NCBI RefSeq assembly: GCF_009602465.1
Contig: NZ_WBKP01000017.1
Coordinates: 1 to 63,200 of the forward strand
Source: Cumulibacter manganitolerans
Lineage (GTDB): Bacteria > Actinomycetota > Actinomycetes > Mycobacteriales > Antricoccaceae
Reading direction: 5' to 3'
DNA: 63,200 nt
The stretch's first letter is position 1, and each line of letters begins with the position of its first letter. This document shows positions 50,072 through 59,232 of this stretch, one piece after another. The translations under genes were made by a program, and so were the position numbers. The notes below the pieces were generated by a model. The model did not search any database and was not told where the DNA came from. It saw nothing but the letters and a program-made list of their open reading frames with translations.

Positions 50072-50857
50072 GTGCGCTCCAGCGTCGCCCACCGCATCCC
50101 CTCGACCACCCGGGTCGCGAGCGCCGCCCGGTCGGCGCGCGCGCTGCTGGTGCCCGGCGACGTGCTGGGCCGCGTGCACAGCTTCGCGCACACCCACCTG
50201 TACGCGGGGTGCCGCGGCCTGGTGGCCGTCACCGACCGGACGGCGAGCCACTCGGTGTGCGCCGTGCGCGTCGACCCGCAGACCTTCGCCGACCTCGCCA
50301 CCGCCACCTACCTCGACGTCCAGGCGCAGGCGCTGGTGAGCGGCCAGCTGGCCATCGAGGTCCGCCGCACGTGGGACACCCGGGTGCGTGCCATGCGGCG
50401 GCCGCCCGAGCGCATCCCCGGCGAGCTGTGGACCGCGCTGCACTCGTCCCGGCACGCGCTCCCGCTGTCGACGGAGCTGCAGCCGGCTGCGCTGGTCGGC
50501 CGCGGTGAGGGCCTGACGCCGTCCGGCGACGACCTGCTGTGCGGCGTGCTCGCCGCAGCGCACGCGTGGAGCGGACCGGACGAGGTGTCGCGCCTCTGGC
50601 AGCGCATCGTCCCGCACCTCGCCGGGACGACCGACCTGTCCGCCCAGTTCCTGCGCTCGGCGTACGAGGGCCACGTGGCCGGCGAGCTGCGCGAGCTGCT
50701 GATCGGGCTGGCCCGCGGGCCGTGGCGCCCGGCGTACGACGACCTGCTGCGCCTGGGCCACAGCTCCGGCGCCGACCTCGCCCATGGGGTGCTGCTGCAC
50801 CTGGAGACCCTCGCGGGCGCGCCCCGCGGCCGCGCCGCCACGGCCGTCGATGGCTGA
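50072..50857 (+). CDS. DUF2877 protein (AllH/YlbF-like), carbamoyltransferase component
   Basis: 261 residues. The family motif GRGEGLTPSGDDLLCGVLAA is near residue 150, followed by STELQP-type and SAxFLRSAYEGHVA segments. In E. coli YlbF (AllH) works with FdrA (AllF) and YlbE (AllG) as oxamate carbamoyltransferase in allantoin breakdown. GTG start with GGAGGT 3 bp upstream. Overlaps fdrA by 8 bp. Confidence 0.83.
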   Translation: MRSSVAHRIPSTTRVASAARSARALLVPGDVLGRVHSFAHTHLYAGCRGLVAVTDRTASHSVCAVRVDPQTFADLATATYLDVQAQALVSGQLAIEVRRTWDTRVRAMRRPPERIPGELWTALHSSRHALPLSTELQPAALVGRGEGLTPSGDDLLCGVLAAAHAWSGPDEVSRLWQRIVPHLAGTTDLSAQFLRSAYEGHVAGELRELLIGLARGPWRPAYDDLLRLGHSSGADLAHGVLLHLETLAGAPRGRAATAVDG

Positions 50858-52376
50858 GCACATCGAGGTCCGCAGCGGCGTCTACTTCGACTCGGTGACC
50901 CTGCTGCGGATCAGCCAGTCGGCGCGGCTCGCCGCGGGGATCTCCGACGCGCAGGTCGCGATGGCGACCGGCCTCAACGTCGATCTGGCCCGCGGCATGG
51001 GGTTCGCCGTCCCCGAGGGGATCACCCCCAACGACCTGCTGATCACGCTGCGTGGTGCCGACGAGGCGGCGATCGAGGCCGGCATCGCCGCCTTCGAGAC
51101 CGCGGTCGCCGACGCCCTCGCAGCGGGCCGCACCGCGGGCGGCCTCGGCTCCGGGCCGACGCCGCGCTCGGTGCGCGCCGCCGCCGACGCCCGGCCCGAC
51201 GCCTCCCTCGTGCTGCTCTCCGTGCCCGGGCCGGCGGTGCTCGGCGAGGCGCTGGACGCCATCGGCGCCGGGCGGCACGTGATGATCTTCAGCGACAACG
51301 TGCCGGTCCGCGACGAGATCGCACTCAAGGACGCGGCCGAGCAGGCCGGCGTCCTGGTGATGGGTCCGGACTGCGGTACCGCCATCGTCGGCGGCGTCGG
51401 CCTCGGATTCGCCAACGTGCTCGCCGAGCACGACGGCGCCGGCGTCGGCGTGGTGGCCGCCTCGGGCACCGGCGCCCAGCAGCTGACCTGCCTGCTCGAC
51501 GACGCCGGGGTGGGGATCTCGCACGTCCTCGGTGTCGGCGGCCGCGACCTGTCGGAGGCGGTCGGCGGCCGGAGCGCCCTGCGCGCGCTGCGGATGCTCG
51601 ACGAGGATCCGGCCACCGCGCGGATCGTGCTGATCTCCAAGCCGCCGCACCCCGCGGTGGCGCGGGCCGTCACCGAGGCCGCCGAGCGGCTCAGCACGCC
51701 GGTGAGCCTGATCCTGCTCGGCGAGGGCCGCCCGACCATCAGCGACGGCGCCGCCGCGGTGCTGCGCGACCTCGGCCGCGAGGTGCCGACCTGGCGGACG
51801 TGGCGCGCGCCGGCCGCCGCCGGCCCCGGCGTCCTTCGCGGGCTGTTCTCCGGCGGCACCCTCGCCGACGAGGCGATGCTCGTCGCGGGCGCCCGGCTCG
51901 GCGACATCCGCTCCAACATCCCGCTGCGGCCCGAGCTGGCGCTCCCGGCCGCCGCCGCCGCGAACGGCGTCCCGCGGCTGGCCGGCCTCGGCCACGTCGT
52001 GGTGGACCTCGGCGACGACGAGCTCACCCGCGGGCGGCCCCACCCGATGATCGACCCCGGCCTCAAGCTCGAGCTGATCCGCGCCGCCGCCGCGAATCCG
52101 GAGGTCTCGGTGATCCTGCTGGACGTCGTCCTCGGCCACGGCGCCGAGCCCGACCCGGCGGCCACCCTGGCCCCGGTCCTGCGGGACGCCGTCGGCGCGG
52201 CGGGCCGCCCGCTGGCGGTGGTCGTGTCGCTGTGCGGCACGGACGCCGATCCGCAGGGCCGCGAGCGGCAGGCACAGGCCCTCGCCGCGGCCGGCGCGGC
52301 CGTGTACGCCTCCAACGCCGAGGCGGCGCGGGCGGCGGCCGCGATCGCCGCCGGATCCGAAGGAGCAGCGACGTGA
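50850..52376 (+). CDS. fdrA: FdrA-like protein (AllF), acyl-CoA-synthetase-fold carbamoyltransferase subunit
   Basis: 508 residues resembling succinyl-CoA synthetase: SVRSGVYFDSVTLLRIS-type start, Rossmann CoA-binding-like region (HVMIFSDNVPVRDEIALKD, GVLVMGPDCGTAI near residues 145-185), then ASGTGAQQLTCLLDDAGVGISHVLGVGGRDLSEAVGG and a C-terminal domain with SLCGTDADPQ. A ligase-like core suits carbamoyl-phosphate formation. Start ATG is inside the end of the DUF2877 gene. Confidence 0.87.
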   Translation: MAEHIEVRSGVYFDSVTLLRISQSARLAAGISDAQVAMATGLNVDLARGMGFAVPEGITPNDLLITLRGADEAAIEAGIAAFETAVADALAAGRTAGGLGSGPTPRSVRAAADARPDASLVLLSVPGPAVLGEALDAIGAGRHVMIFSDNVPVRDEIALKDAAEQAGVLVMGPDCGTAIVGGVGLGFANVLAEHDGAGVGVVAASGTGAQQLTCLLDDAGVGISHVLGVGGRDLSEAVGGRSALRALRMLDEDPATARIVLISKPPHPAVARAVTEAAERLSTPVSLILLGEGRPTISDGAAAVLRDLGREVPTWRTWRAPAAAGPGVLRGLFSGGTLADEAMLVAGARLGDIRSNIPLRPELALPAAAAANGVPRLAGLGHVVVDLGDDELTRGRPHPMIDPGLKLELIRAAAANPEVSVILLDVVLGHGAEPDPAATLAPVLRDAVGAAGRPLAVVVSLCGTDADPQGRERQAQALAAAGAAVYASNAEAARAAAAIAAGSEGAAT

Positions 52377-53788
52377 ACGAGCCCGCATCTGTCCTGCGCA
52401 CGCCCCCGGCCGTCATCACCGCCGGCGTCGACCTGCTGGCCCAGACCCTCCGCGACCAGGCCGTCGACGTCGTCCCGGTCGACTTCACCCCGCCCGCGTT
52501 CGACGACCCCGCGGTCGCCGACGCGCTCGCGACCGTGCTGGCCGACCCGCGACGCGCGCAGGCGAACGCCGAGGCGGTCCGCCGGATGAGCGACGTTCGC
52601 GCGATGATCGTCGACGTCGTCCGGGCCGGTGACGAGCTGGGCATGCGGGAGGGCGAGTTCTTCCACGCGGGACCGCCGATCACCTGGGAGCGCGCGTCCG
52701 GACCGATGCGCGGCGGCCTGATCGGCGCGATGATCTTCGAGGGGCTCGCCGCGGACGCCGAGGAGGCCGAGCGGCGGCTGGCGGCCGGTGACGGCCTCAC
52801 GTGGTCGCCGTGCCACGACCACGACGCGGTCGGCCCGATGGCCGGCATCGTCTCGCCGAGCATGTACCTGTTCAAGCTGCGCGACACCTCGACCGGCAAC
52901 ACGGCGTACTGCTCGCTCAACGAGGGCCTGGGCAAGGTGCTGCGGTACGGCGCGTACAACGACGAGGTGATCGCCCGGCTGCGCTGGATGGCCGACGTGC
53001 TCGGCCCGGTCCTGCAGGCCGCCGTGCGCGCCACCGGACCCATCGACGCCACCGCGATCGTCGGGCAGATGGTGCAGATGGGCGACGAGGGGCACAACCG
53101 CAACCGCGCCGGCACGCTGATGCTGCTGCGCGAGATCCTGCCGGCCCTCGTCTCGAGCGGCTTCCCGAGCGCCGACATCGCCGAGGTGTGCCGGTTCGTC
53201 GGCGCCAACGACCACTTCTTCCTCAACGTGGTCATGCCGACCGGCAAGCTCATGGGCATGGCGGCCTCCGGCATCCCGGGCTCGTCGGTGGTGACCGTGA
53301 TGTGCCGCAATGGGACCGACTTCGGCATCCAGGTCTCCGGGACCGGCGACCGGTGGTTCACCGGCCCGGCAGGAACCCCGGTCGGGCTGTTCCTCGCGGG
53401 GTACGGCGAGGACGACGCCAACCCGGACATCGGCGACTCGGCGATCACCGAGACGATGGGCATCGGCGGCATGGTGATGGCCACCGCGCCCGCGATCGTC
53501 CGGCTGGTCGGGGGCGCCGTCCCCGACGCGCTGGAGACGACCGCGCGCATGTACGAGATCACCGAGGGCGAGAACCCCGCGTTCGCCGTGCCGATCCTGG
53601 AGTTCCGCGGCGCACCGACCGGCATCGACGTCACGCGGGTGCTGCGCACCGGCATCCTGCCGCAGATCAACACCGGCATGGCCGGCCGGGTGGCCGGCAC
53701 CGGGCAGGTCGGCGCCGGGCTGGTGAACCCGCCGCGGGAGTGCTTCACCGCGGCCGTGCTGGCGCTGGCCGAGCGCGTGGGGCGATGA
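52373..53788 (+). CDS. DUF1116 protein (AllG/YlbE-like), carbamoyltransferase component
   Basis: 471 residues. Conserved blocks are GLIGAMIFEGLA, SPCHDHDAVGPMAGIVSPSM (with a His/Asp cluster), QMVQMGDEGHNRNRAGT, GANDHFFLNVVMPTGKLM and the C-terminal GIDVTRVLRTGILPQINTGMAGR. The His/Asp/Glu clusters are plausible active-site residues. GTG start with AAGGAG; overlaps fdrA by 4 bp and the amidase by 4 bp. Confidence 0.87.
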   Translation: MNEPASVLRTPPAVITAGVDLLAQTLRDQAVDVVPVDFTPPAFDDPAVADALATVLADPRRAQANAEAVRRMSDVRAMIVDVVRAGDELGMREGEFFHAGPPITWERASGPMRGGLIGAMIFEGLAADAEEAERRLAAGDGLTWSPCHDHDAVGPMAGIVSPSMYLFKLRDTSTGNTAYCSLNEGLGKVLRYGAYNDEVIARLRWMADVLGPVLQAAVRATGPIDATAIVGQMVQMGDEGHNRNRAGTLMLLREILPALVSSGFPSADIAEVCRFVGANDHFFLNVVMPTGKLMGMAASGIPGSSVVTVMCRNGTDFGIQVSGTGDRWFTGPAGTPVGLFLAGYGEDDANPDIGDSAITETMGIGGMVMATAPAIVRLVGGAVPDALETTARMYEITEGENPAFAVPILEFRGAPTGIDVTRVLRTGILPQINTGMAGRVAGTGQVGAGLVNPPRECFTAAVLALAERVGR

Positions 53789-55197
53789 ACGCCGACATCG
53801 TCTACGACTCGGCGAGCAGCCTCGTCGCTCGGATGGCGCGCAAGGAGCTCTCGGCGCGGGAGGTCCTCGATGCGCACCTCGCTCGCATCGATGACGTCAA
53901 CGGCCGCGTCAACGCGATCGTCACGCTGGTGCCGGAGATCGCCTACGAGAAGGCGCGGCTGGCGGATGAGGCGATCGCTGGCGGCACGCTGCTCGGGCCG
54001 CTGCACGGGCTGCCCATCGCGCACAAGGACAACCACCTGACGGCCGGGATCCGCACCACCTTCGGATCCCGCTCGCGCGCCGGCTACGTCCCGGACTCGA
54101 CGGACCTCACGGTCGCCCGCCTGCAGGCCGCCGGCTGCGTGACGATCGGGAAGACGAACATCCCGGAGTTCGTCGCGGGCGGCAACACCTTCAACGACGT
54201 CTTCGGCGTCACCCGCAACCCGTACGACCTGCGGCTCACTGCCGGTGGGTCCTCCGGGGGCGCCGCCGCGGCGCTGGCTGCGGGGATGGCGCCGCTGGCG
54301 GACGGCAACGACTTCGGCGGCTCGTTGCGGCTGCCCGCCGGGTACTGCAACGTCGTCGGGTTCCGCACGTCGGCCGGCCGGGTGCCGGTGTGGCCGGCCG
54401 CCGACGGGCTGCTCGGGCTGTCGGTGCACGGGCCGATGGCCCGCTCGGTGGACGACGTCGCGCTCATGCTGTCGGTGATCGCGGGGCCGTCGCGGCTGGC
54501 GCCGAACTCGCTGGAGACGCCGGGCGCGGCGTTCGCGCAGGTCCCCGAGGACGGGCTGCGCGGCAGGCGCATCGCGTACTCGCCCGACCTCGGTGGCGCG
54601 ATCGCGGTGGAACCCGACATCGCCGCCCTCGTCGAGAAGGCCGCGCAATCCTGCCGCGCCGCCGGCGCGGAGGTCGTCGAGGACTGCCCGGACCTCACCG
54701 GGGCGGCCGCGGCGTTCCGCACGCTGCGGGCCTGGGCGTTCGAGGCCGGCATGGGCGCGCACCTCGACGCGCACCGCGACGTCGTCCGCCCGTCGCTGTA
54801 CGAGAACATGGCCCGCGGCCGGGACCTCACCGGTCCCGAGGTCGGCGCGGCCGCGCTCGCCCGTACCGCGCTGTTCCACCGGATGCGGGAGTTCCTCGAG
54901 CGGTACGACGGCCTGCTGCTGCCGGTCGCGCCGCTGGGCGCCTTCGACTGCGAGCAGGAGTTCCCGACGATCGTCGCCGACACCGCGATGCCGGACTACC
55001 TCGGCTGGATGGAGTCGTGCTTCGACGTCACCGTCACCGGGCACCCGGCGATCGCCGTCCCGGCCGGGTTCACGCCCGCCGGCTCGCCGGCCGGCGTCCA
55101 GCTCGTCGGGCGGCACCGCGACGAGCTCGGCGTGCTGGCGATGGCGAAGGCGTTCGAGGCGGTCACCGGCTACGGGCAGACCCGCCCGGACCTGTAG
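53785..55197 (+). CDS. Amidase-signature enzyme, last gene of the FdrA-type operon
   Basis: 470 residues with the catalytic Lys in IAHKDNHLT, AGGSSGGAAAAL and the second Ser in GNDFGGSLRLPAG. ATGA overlap with the DUF1116 gene shows one coupled operon. It could hydrolyse the ureide substrate or product amide (for example oxamate); substrate not shown. It is the same size as, and of similar layout to, the amidase at 42926, but the sequences are clearly diverged. Confidence 0.88.
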   Translation: MNADIVYDSASSLVARMARKELSAREVLDAHLARIDDVNGRVNAIVTLVPEIAYEKARLADEAIAGGTLLGPLHGLPIAHKDNHLTAGIRTTFGSRSRAGYVPDSTDLTVARLQAAGCVTIGKTNIPEFVAGGNTFNDVFGVTRNPYDLRLTAGGSSGGAAAALAAGMAPLADGNDFGGSLRLPAGYCNVVGFRTSAGRVPVWPAADGLLGLSVHGPMARSVDDVALMLSVIAGPSRLAPNSLETPGAAFAQVPEDGLRGRRIAYSPDLGGAIAVEPDIAALVEKAAQSCRAAGAEVVEDCPDLTGAAAAFRTLRAWAFEAGMGAHLDAHRDVVRPSLYENMARGRDLTGPEVGAAALARTALFHRMREFLERYDGLLLPVAPLGAFDCEQEFPTIVADTAMPDYLGWMESCFDVTVTGHPAIAVPAGFTPAGSPAGVQLVGRHRDELGVLAMAKAFEAVTGYGQTRPDL

Positions 55198-55250
55198 CCC
55201 ACGGCCGCGGTCATCGACCCGCGTGGCCCACCCTGATGCGGCGGGTTCCG

Positions 55251-55305
55251 CCCCGCTCTCGCGCGATTACCGGGGCAGAAGCCACCGCATCCGGGGAGAG
55301 CGGGG
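55251..55305. terminator. Inverted repeat between convergent amidase and mutM
   Basis: CCCCGCTCTC (55251-55260) and GAGAGCGGGG (55296-55305), with two GAAGCCACCGC-like direct repeats nearby. Probably a bidirectional terminator; the rest of 55198-55323 is empty. Confidence 0.55.
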
Positions 55306-55323
55306 TACAAGCCACCGCGAGAA

Positions 55324-56169
55324 CTAGCGGGGGTTCCGGGGGCGCGGCTGGCAGGTCGGGCACGAGTACGACGAGCGGTTCATGAACTGCTCGCGGACGA
55401 TCGGCGTCCCGCACCTGGGGCATGGGCGGTCGCGCTGCCCGTAGGCGTTCAGCGACCGGTCGAAGTAGCCGGAGGCACCGTTGACGTTGACGTACAGCGC
55501 GTCGAACGACGTACCGCCCTGCTCGAGCGCCGCGGTCATCACCTCGCGGGCCGCGTCGAGGGTGCGGTTCACCTCCGCGCGGGTCAACCGCTCGGTGGGC
55601 CGACCGCCGTGCAGCCGGGCGCGCCACAGCGCCTCGTCGGCGTAGATGTTGCCGATCCCCGACACGACGCTCTGGTCCAGCAGCGCCCGTTTCAGGCCGG
55701 TACGGCGCCGCCGGATCCGGGCCACGACGGCGTCCTGGTCGAACTCGGGGTCGAGCGGGTCGCGCGCGATGTGCGCGATGGGCGCCGGCAGGCCGGCCCC
55801 GCCGCGGTCGAGCAGCAGGTGCCCGAACGTGCGCTGGTCGACGAAGCTCAGGTCGGGGCCGCCGTCGGTGAAGGTGAACCGGGCCCGCTCGTGGACGGCG
55901 CCCGGCGCATCGGCGGGGACGACGAGCAGCTGCCCCGACATCCCCAGGTGCATCAGCAGCGCGTCCTCGTCGTCGAGGACCAGCCAGGCGTACTTGCCGC
56001 GCCGCGCGGTGCCCGTCACCGTCGCGCCGGGCAGCAGGTCGGGCAGCGGGCCGGCGGTGTTGCGGCGGGCGGCGCGGAGGTTGTGGACGGCGACACCGGC
56101 CACGGTGCGGCCGACGATGTGCTCGTGCAGGCCGCGGCGCACGACCTCGACCTCGGGCAGCTCGGGCAC
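55324..56169 (-). CDS. mutM: Formamidopyrimidine-DNA glycosylase
   Basis: 281 residues. N-terminal PELPEVE with catalytic Pro, Lys in [17 protein letters not shown], the [12 protein letters not shown] helix-two-turn-helix and a C-terminal four-Cys zinc finger (CPRCGTPI ... CPTC). Removes 8-oxoguanine. GTG start at 56169, which overlaps the stop of an upstream mini-cistron by one base. Confidence 0.95.
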   Translation of the reverse strand: MPELPEVEVVRRGLHEHIVGRTVAGVAVHNLRAARRNTAGPLPDLLPGATVTGTARRGKYAWLVLDDEDALLMHLGMSGQLLVVPADAPGAVHERARFTFTDGGPDLSFVDQRTFGHLLLDRGGAGLPAPIAHIARDPLDPEFDQDAVVARIRRRRTGLKRALLDQSVVSGIGNIYADEALWRARLHGGRPTERLTRAEVNRTLDAAREVMTAALEQGGTSFDALYVNVNGASGYFDRSLNAYGQRDRPCPRCGTPIVREQFMNRSSYSCPTCQPRPRNPR

Positions 56170-56247
56170 TACGGGACCTCGGGACGGTCGGGCATTACGG
56201 GACCTCGGCAGGCTCGGGCACTACGGCACCTCGGGTAGCGCGAGCAC
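56169..56247 (-). repeat. Three tandem mini-cistrons copying the mutM start, between rnc and mutM
   Basis: Minus-strand units at 56247-56221 (VLALPEVP-stop), 56221-56195 (VPEPAEVP-stop) and 56195-56169 (MPDRPEVP-stop). Each has a start codon, seven further codons and a stop, with 26-bp period, so each stop overlaps the next start (TAGTG or TAATG). The rnc stop overlaps the first and the last stop overlaps mutM (VPELPEVE). Confidence 0.8.
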
Positions 56248-56984
56248 TACGGCGTGACGGGATGCGGTGCCGACAGCATCAGCGAGGTCTGCCGAGCGGC
56301 CTCCTGCTCGGCCTCCTTCTTGCTGCGCCCGGTGCCCGAGCCGTACTCGCGCTCGCCGAGGACGACGGTCGCGGTGAAGGACTTGCTGTGGTCGGGTCCG
56401 GTCTGCTCGACGCGGTAGACCGGCAGCCCGTGCGCGCCGGCGGCGCACTGCTCCTGCAGGTGCGTCTTCCAGTCCAGGCCGGCCCCGGTCTGCACCGCCG
56501 CGTCGATCTCCGGGATCAGCAGCCGGCGTACGACCTGCGCGGCGACGTCCGGCCCGAGGTCGAGGTGGATCGACCCGAGGACCGCCTCGAAGCAGTCGGC
56601 GAGGATGGAGTCCTTGTCGGCGCCGCCGGTGACGACCTCGCCGCGGCCCAGCAGGATCAGCGGCCCGAGGCCGTCGTCACCGAGCCGGCGGGCGATGTCG
56701 GCGAGCGCGCGCATGTTGACCACCGCGGAGCGCAGCTTGGCGAGCCTGCCCTCGGGCAGGTCCGGGTAGGCGCGGTAAAGGTGCTCGGTGACGTGCAGCC
56801 CGAGGACGGCGTCGCCGAGGAACTCCAGCCGCTCGTTCGGCGGGATGCCGCCGTGCTCGTAGGCGTACGAGCGGTGCGTGAGGGCGAGCTCCAGGGACGC
56901 CGGCGGCTCGTCGATGCCCAAGGACGCGCAAAGATGAGCGATCGCCTCGTCCGGCTGATCGCTCATCGATGGTGTCGCGCTCAC
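56247..56984 (-). CDS. rnc: Ribonuclease III
   Basis: 245 residues. RNase III signature [14 protein letters not shown], metal-binding Glu/Asp in [17 protein letters not shown], and a C-terminal dsRNA-binding domain ([14 protein letters not shown] ... [14 protein letters not shown]). GTG at 56984 chosen because GGGGCG precedes it; the ATG at 56966 has no binding site. Likely processes the pre-rRNA stems of this window. Confidence 0.94.
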   Translation of the reverse strand: MSATPSMSDQPDEAIAHLCASLGIDEPPASLELALTHRSYAYEHGGIPPNERLEFLGDAVLGLHVTEHLYRAYPDLPEGRLAKLRSAVVNMRALADIARRLGDDGLGPLILLGRGEVVTGGADKDSILADCFEAVLGSIHLDLGPDVAAQVVRRLLIPEIDAAVQTGAGLDWKTHLQEQCAAGAHGLPVYRVEQTGPDHSKSFTATVVLGEREYGSGTGRSKKEAEQEAARQTSLMLSAPHPVTP

Positions 56985-57001
56985 GGGTCGCCCCGCGGGT
57001 C

Positions 57002-57181
57002 TCAGACCTCGAGGACCTGTCGACCCGCGTAGTGGCCACAGTTGGCGCATGCGGTGTGCGGACGCACCGGGGCGCCGCAGGCCTTGTTGGCGCACGTGGT
57101 CAGTGCGGTCGCGGTGGTCTTCCACATCGAGCGACGCGAGTGGGTGTTCGCCCGGGACTTCTTGCGCTTCGGAACGGCCAC
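57002..57181 (-). CDS. rpmF: 50S ribosomal protein L32
   Basis: 59 residues starting at [20 protein letters not shown] is the L32 N-terminus, and a zinc-ribbon of four Cys (residues 30, 35, 45, 48) follows. Its first Cys pair has four intervening residues, not two. Ends 17 bp before rnc and follows the DUF177 gene, the usual order. Confidence 0.94.
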   Translation of the reverse strand: MAVPKRKKSRANTHSRRSMWKTTATALTTCANKACGAPVRPHTACANCGHYAGRQVLEV

Positions 57182-57235
57182 TGTCTTCTCCTACGGTTGA
57201 TACTGCTGACTAGTCGTGCTGCGGCGTACGCCGCG

Positions 57236-57808
57236 TTACTGCTCGGGGCTGTCGAACTTCTCGCGCAGCCCCGCCCAGCGGGGGTCGATCATCTCGTGCG
57301 TGTGGTCCTTCGGCAGGTCGTCGAGCCGCTCACCGCAGCCGGCGCACAACCCCGCACAGTCGGGGTCGCACAGCGGCGTGAGCGGCAGCGCCAGCACGAT
57401 CGCGTTGCGGATCACCGGTTCGAGATCGATGCGGTCCTCTACCAGCCGCGCGATCTCGTCCTCGTCGGTGGTCTCGTCGGTAACGCTGCCCGGGTAGGCG
57501 AACAGCTCGACCAGCTGGACCTGCACCGTCTCGGCCACGGGGTCCAGGCAGCGCCCACACTCCCCCTCGGCCCGCGCGGTGACGGTGCCGGTGACGAGAA
57601 CGCCCTCGGCGACCGATTCCAGTCGCAGGTCGAGATCGAGCGGGCTGCCCGGGGGGACCTTGATGAGGTCTACCCCGAGGTCGTCCGGTGCAGGTGCCGC
57701 GCGACGTACCTCTTGCATCGCCCCGGGGCGACGCCCCAGATCGTTCGTGTCGAGCACGAGCGGTCCGGACGGCGGATGCTTGTGCCCGCGAGAGCTCTTT
57801 GCAGTCAT
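57236..57808 (-). CDS. DUF177/YceD-family protein
   Basis: 190 residues. C-terminal DUF177 domain: VTARAEGECGRCLDPV, the acidic VTDETTDEDEIA, IVLALPLTPLCDPDCAGLCAGCGERLD. In other bacteria and plants YceD is needed for 23S rRNA metabolism and is paired with rpmF, as here. ATG at 57808; an earlier GTG/ATG at 57850 would add 14 residues. Confidence 0.87.
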   Translation of the reverse strand: MTAKSSRGHKHPPSGPLVLDTNDLGRRPGAMQEVRRAAPAPDDLGVDLIKVPPGSPLDLDLRLESVAEGVLVTGTVTARAEGECGRCLDPVAETVQVQLVELFAYPGSVTDETTDEDEIARLVEDRIDLEPVIRNAIVLALPLTPLCDPDCAGLCAGCGERLDDLPKDHTHEMIDPRWAGLREKFDSPEQ

Positions 57809-57943
57809 GTCACCCGGATGCAGTACGAGAAGTGCCTCGCGCGAGACCATCTCAGCGAGTGGCCAGGTTTCCCAAGCCAGCAGACAAGATTACCCGATCG
57901 CGCGCGGTCGTGGCGAGCGGGCGCGCGGGTGGGCTGCACCACG

Positions 57944-58636
57944 TCAGCGCCGGCGGTGCTCCGGCTCGTAGTAGTCGGTGTCGACCGAGCGACGGGTGTG
58001 CATGGTGTCGCGGCCGTGCTCGACGGTCGCGCTCAGCTTCTGCAGCGTCAGCGACAGCTGCGAGAGGGTGTCCTCGACGTACCGGTCGGCGTCCCCGCGC
58101 AGCTTCGCCGCGTGCCGCTCGGCGTCGGCCCGGACGTCCTCGGCGGCGCTCACCGCTGCGCGGTGCACCTCGTGGTCGGTCACCAGCCGCTCGTGCTCGT
58201 CGCGGGCCGCCTGGACGATGCCGTCGGCCTTGGCGCGGGCGGTCTCGTGGATGGCGGTGGCCTCGGCCTCCGCGCCTGCCAGGATCCGGTCGGCGTCGCT
58301 GTTGGCCTTGCCGACGGTGCGCTGCGCGTAGCTGTCGGCCTCGGCGGTGGTCTTCTCCGCGCTCGCCCGGGCGTCGCTGACCAGCCGCGTCGCTTCGTCG
58401 TGGCAGGAGGCCTCGACGCGGGCGGCCTCGGCGCGGGCCGAGGAGACGATCTCGTCGCGCTGCTCGATGATCTCTCGGGCGTCCTCGACGGCCGCCGGGA
58501 AGGCGTCGCGCAGGTCGTCCAGCAGGTCCAGCAGCGTGGGGCGGTTGACGATCGCGGACGACGACATGGGGACGCCCTTGGCCTGCTCGACCGCGTCGAT
58601 GATCTCGTCGAGGATCTCGAATACCCGCATCGCCAT
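57944..58636 (-). CDS. Coiled-coil (DivIVA-like) protein
   Basis: 230 residues, nearly all alpha-helical coiled coil from about residue 45 to 205 (Ala/Glu/Arg heptads such as EAARVEASCHDEATRLVSDARASAEKTTAEADS). The N-terminus MRVFEILDEIIDAVEQAKGVPMS is conserved in the mycobacterial homologue Rv2927c. Possibly a cell-pole or scaffold protein; not established. It ends 120 bp before the DUF177 gene. Confidence 0.75.
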   Translation of the reverse strand: MAMRVFEILDEIIDAVEQAKGVPMSSSAIVNRPTLLDLLDDLRDAFPAAVEDAREIIEQRDEIVSSARAEAARVEASCHDEATRLVSDARASAEKTTAEADSYAQRTVGKANSDADRILAGAEAEATAIHETARAKADGIVQAARDEHERLVTDHEVHRAAVSAAEDVRADAERHAAKLRGDADRYVEDTLSQLSLTLQKLSATVEHGRDTMHTRRSVDTDYYEPEHRRR

Positions 58637-58659
58637 GTCCCGCTCCCTCGCCTGCCGCG

Positions 58660-59232
58660 TCAGCCCGCGGCGTCCTGCGCGAGCCGGCCGGTCAGCGCGT
58701 CGTACCCCACCTCGCTCAGGAAGGGCCGCACGTCGCCGCCGTACTTCGCAACTTCCTTGACCAGGCTCGAGGATATGTAAGAGTGCTCCGGATTGGTCGT
58801 CAAAAAGAGCGTTTCGACCGCGGCGATTTTGTGATTCATCTGCGACATCTGGATCTCGTAGTCGAAATCGGTCGCCACCCGCAGCCCCTTCACGACGGCG
58901 GCGATGTCGTTGGCGGTGCAGTAGTCGACGAGCAGGCCGGACATCGAGTCGACGCGCACGTTGTGCAGGCCCAGCTCGGCGGCGGACTCGAGGATGATTC
59001 GCTGGCGCTCCTCGAGGGAGAACATGGTCTTCTTGCTCGGGTTGACCAGCACGAGCGCGATCACCTCGTCGAAGATCCGCGACGCTCGCGTGATGATGTC
59101 GAGGTGCCCGTGATGGATGGGATCGAAGGATCCGGGGCAGACGACGCGCCGGACCGGTCGGGTCACGGAGCCGCCGTCGGCGGGCCGCGGGGCTTCGGCC
59201 GAGGCGGCCTTCTGCTGCTCGTCGAGGCTCAT
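58660..59232 (-). CDS. coaD: Phosphopantetheine adenylyltransferase
   Basis: 190 residues. PGSFDPIHHGHLDII nucleotidyltransferase motif (HxGH) near residue 34, KTMFSLEERQRI, and the ISSSLVKEVAKYGGDV motif. Penultimate step of CoA synthesis. An extra N-terminal ~25 residues precede the core; a start at the GTG of VTRPVRRVV would give the standard 162-residue enzyme. Overlaps rsmD by 4 bp. Confidence 0.95.
   Translation of the reverse strand: MSLDEQQKAASAEAPRPADGGSVTRPVRRVVCPGSFDPIHHGHLDIITRASRIFDEVIALVLVNPSKKTMFSLEERQRIILESAAELGLHNVRVDSMSGLLVDYCTANDIAAVVKGLRVATDFDYEIQMSQMNHKIAAVETLFLTTNPEHSYISSSLVKEVAKYGGDVRPFLSEVGYDALTGRLAQDAAG

Noticed and set aside
42926-55197. The two amidases as a recent duplication
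   Set aside because: They share motifs and length but differ widely in sequence and operon context.
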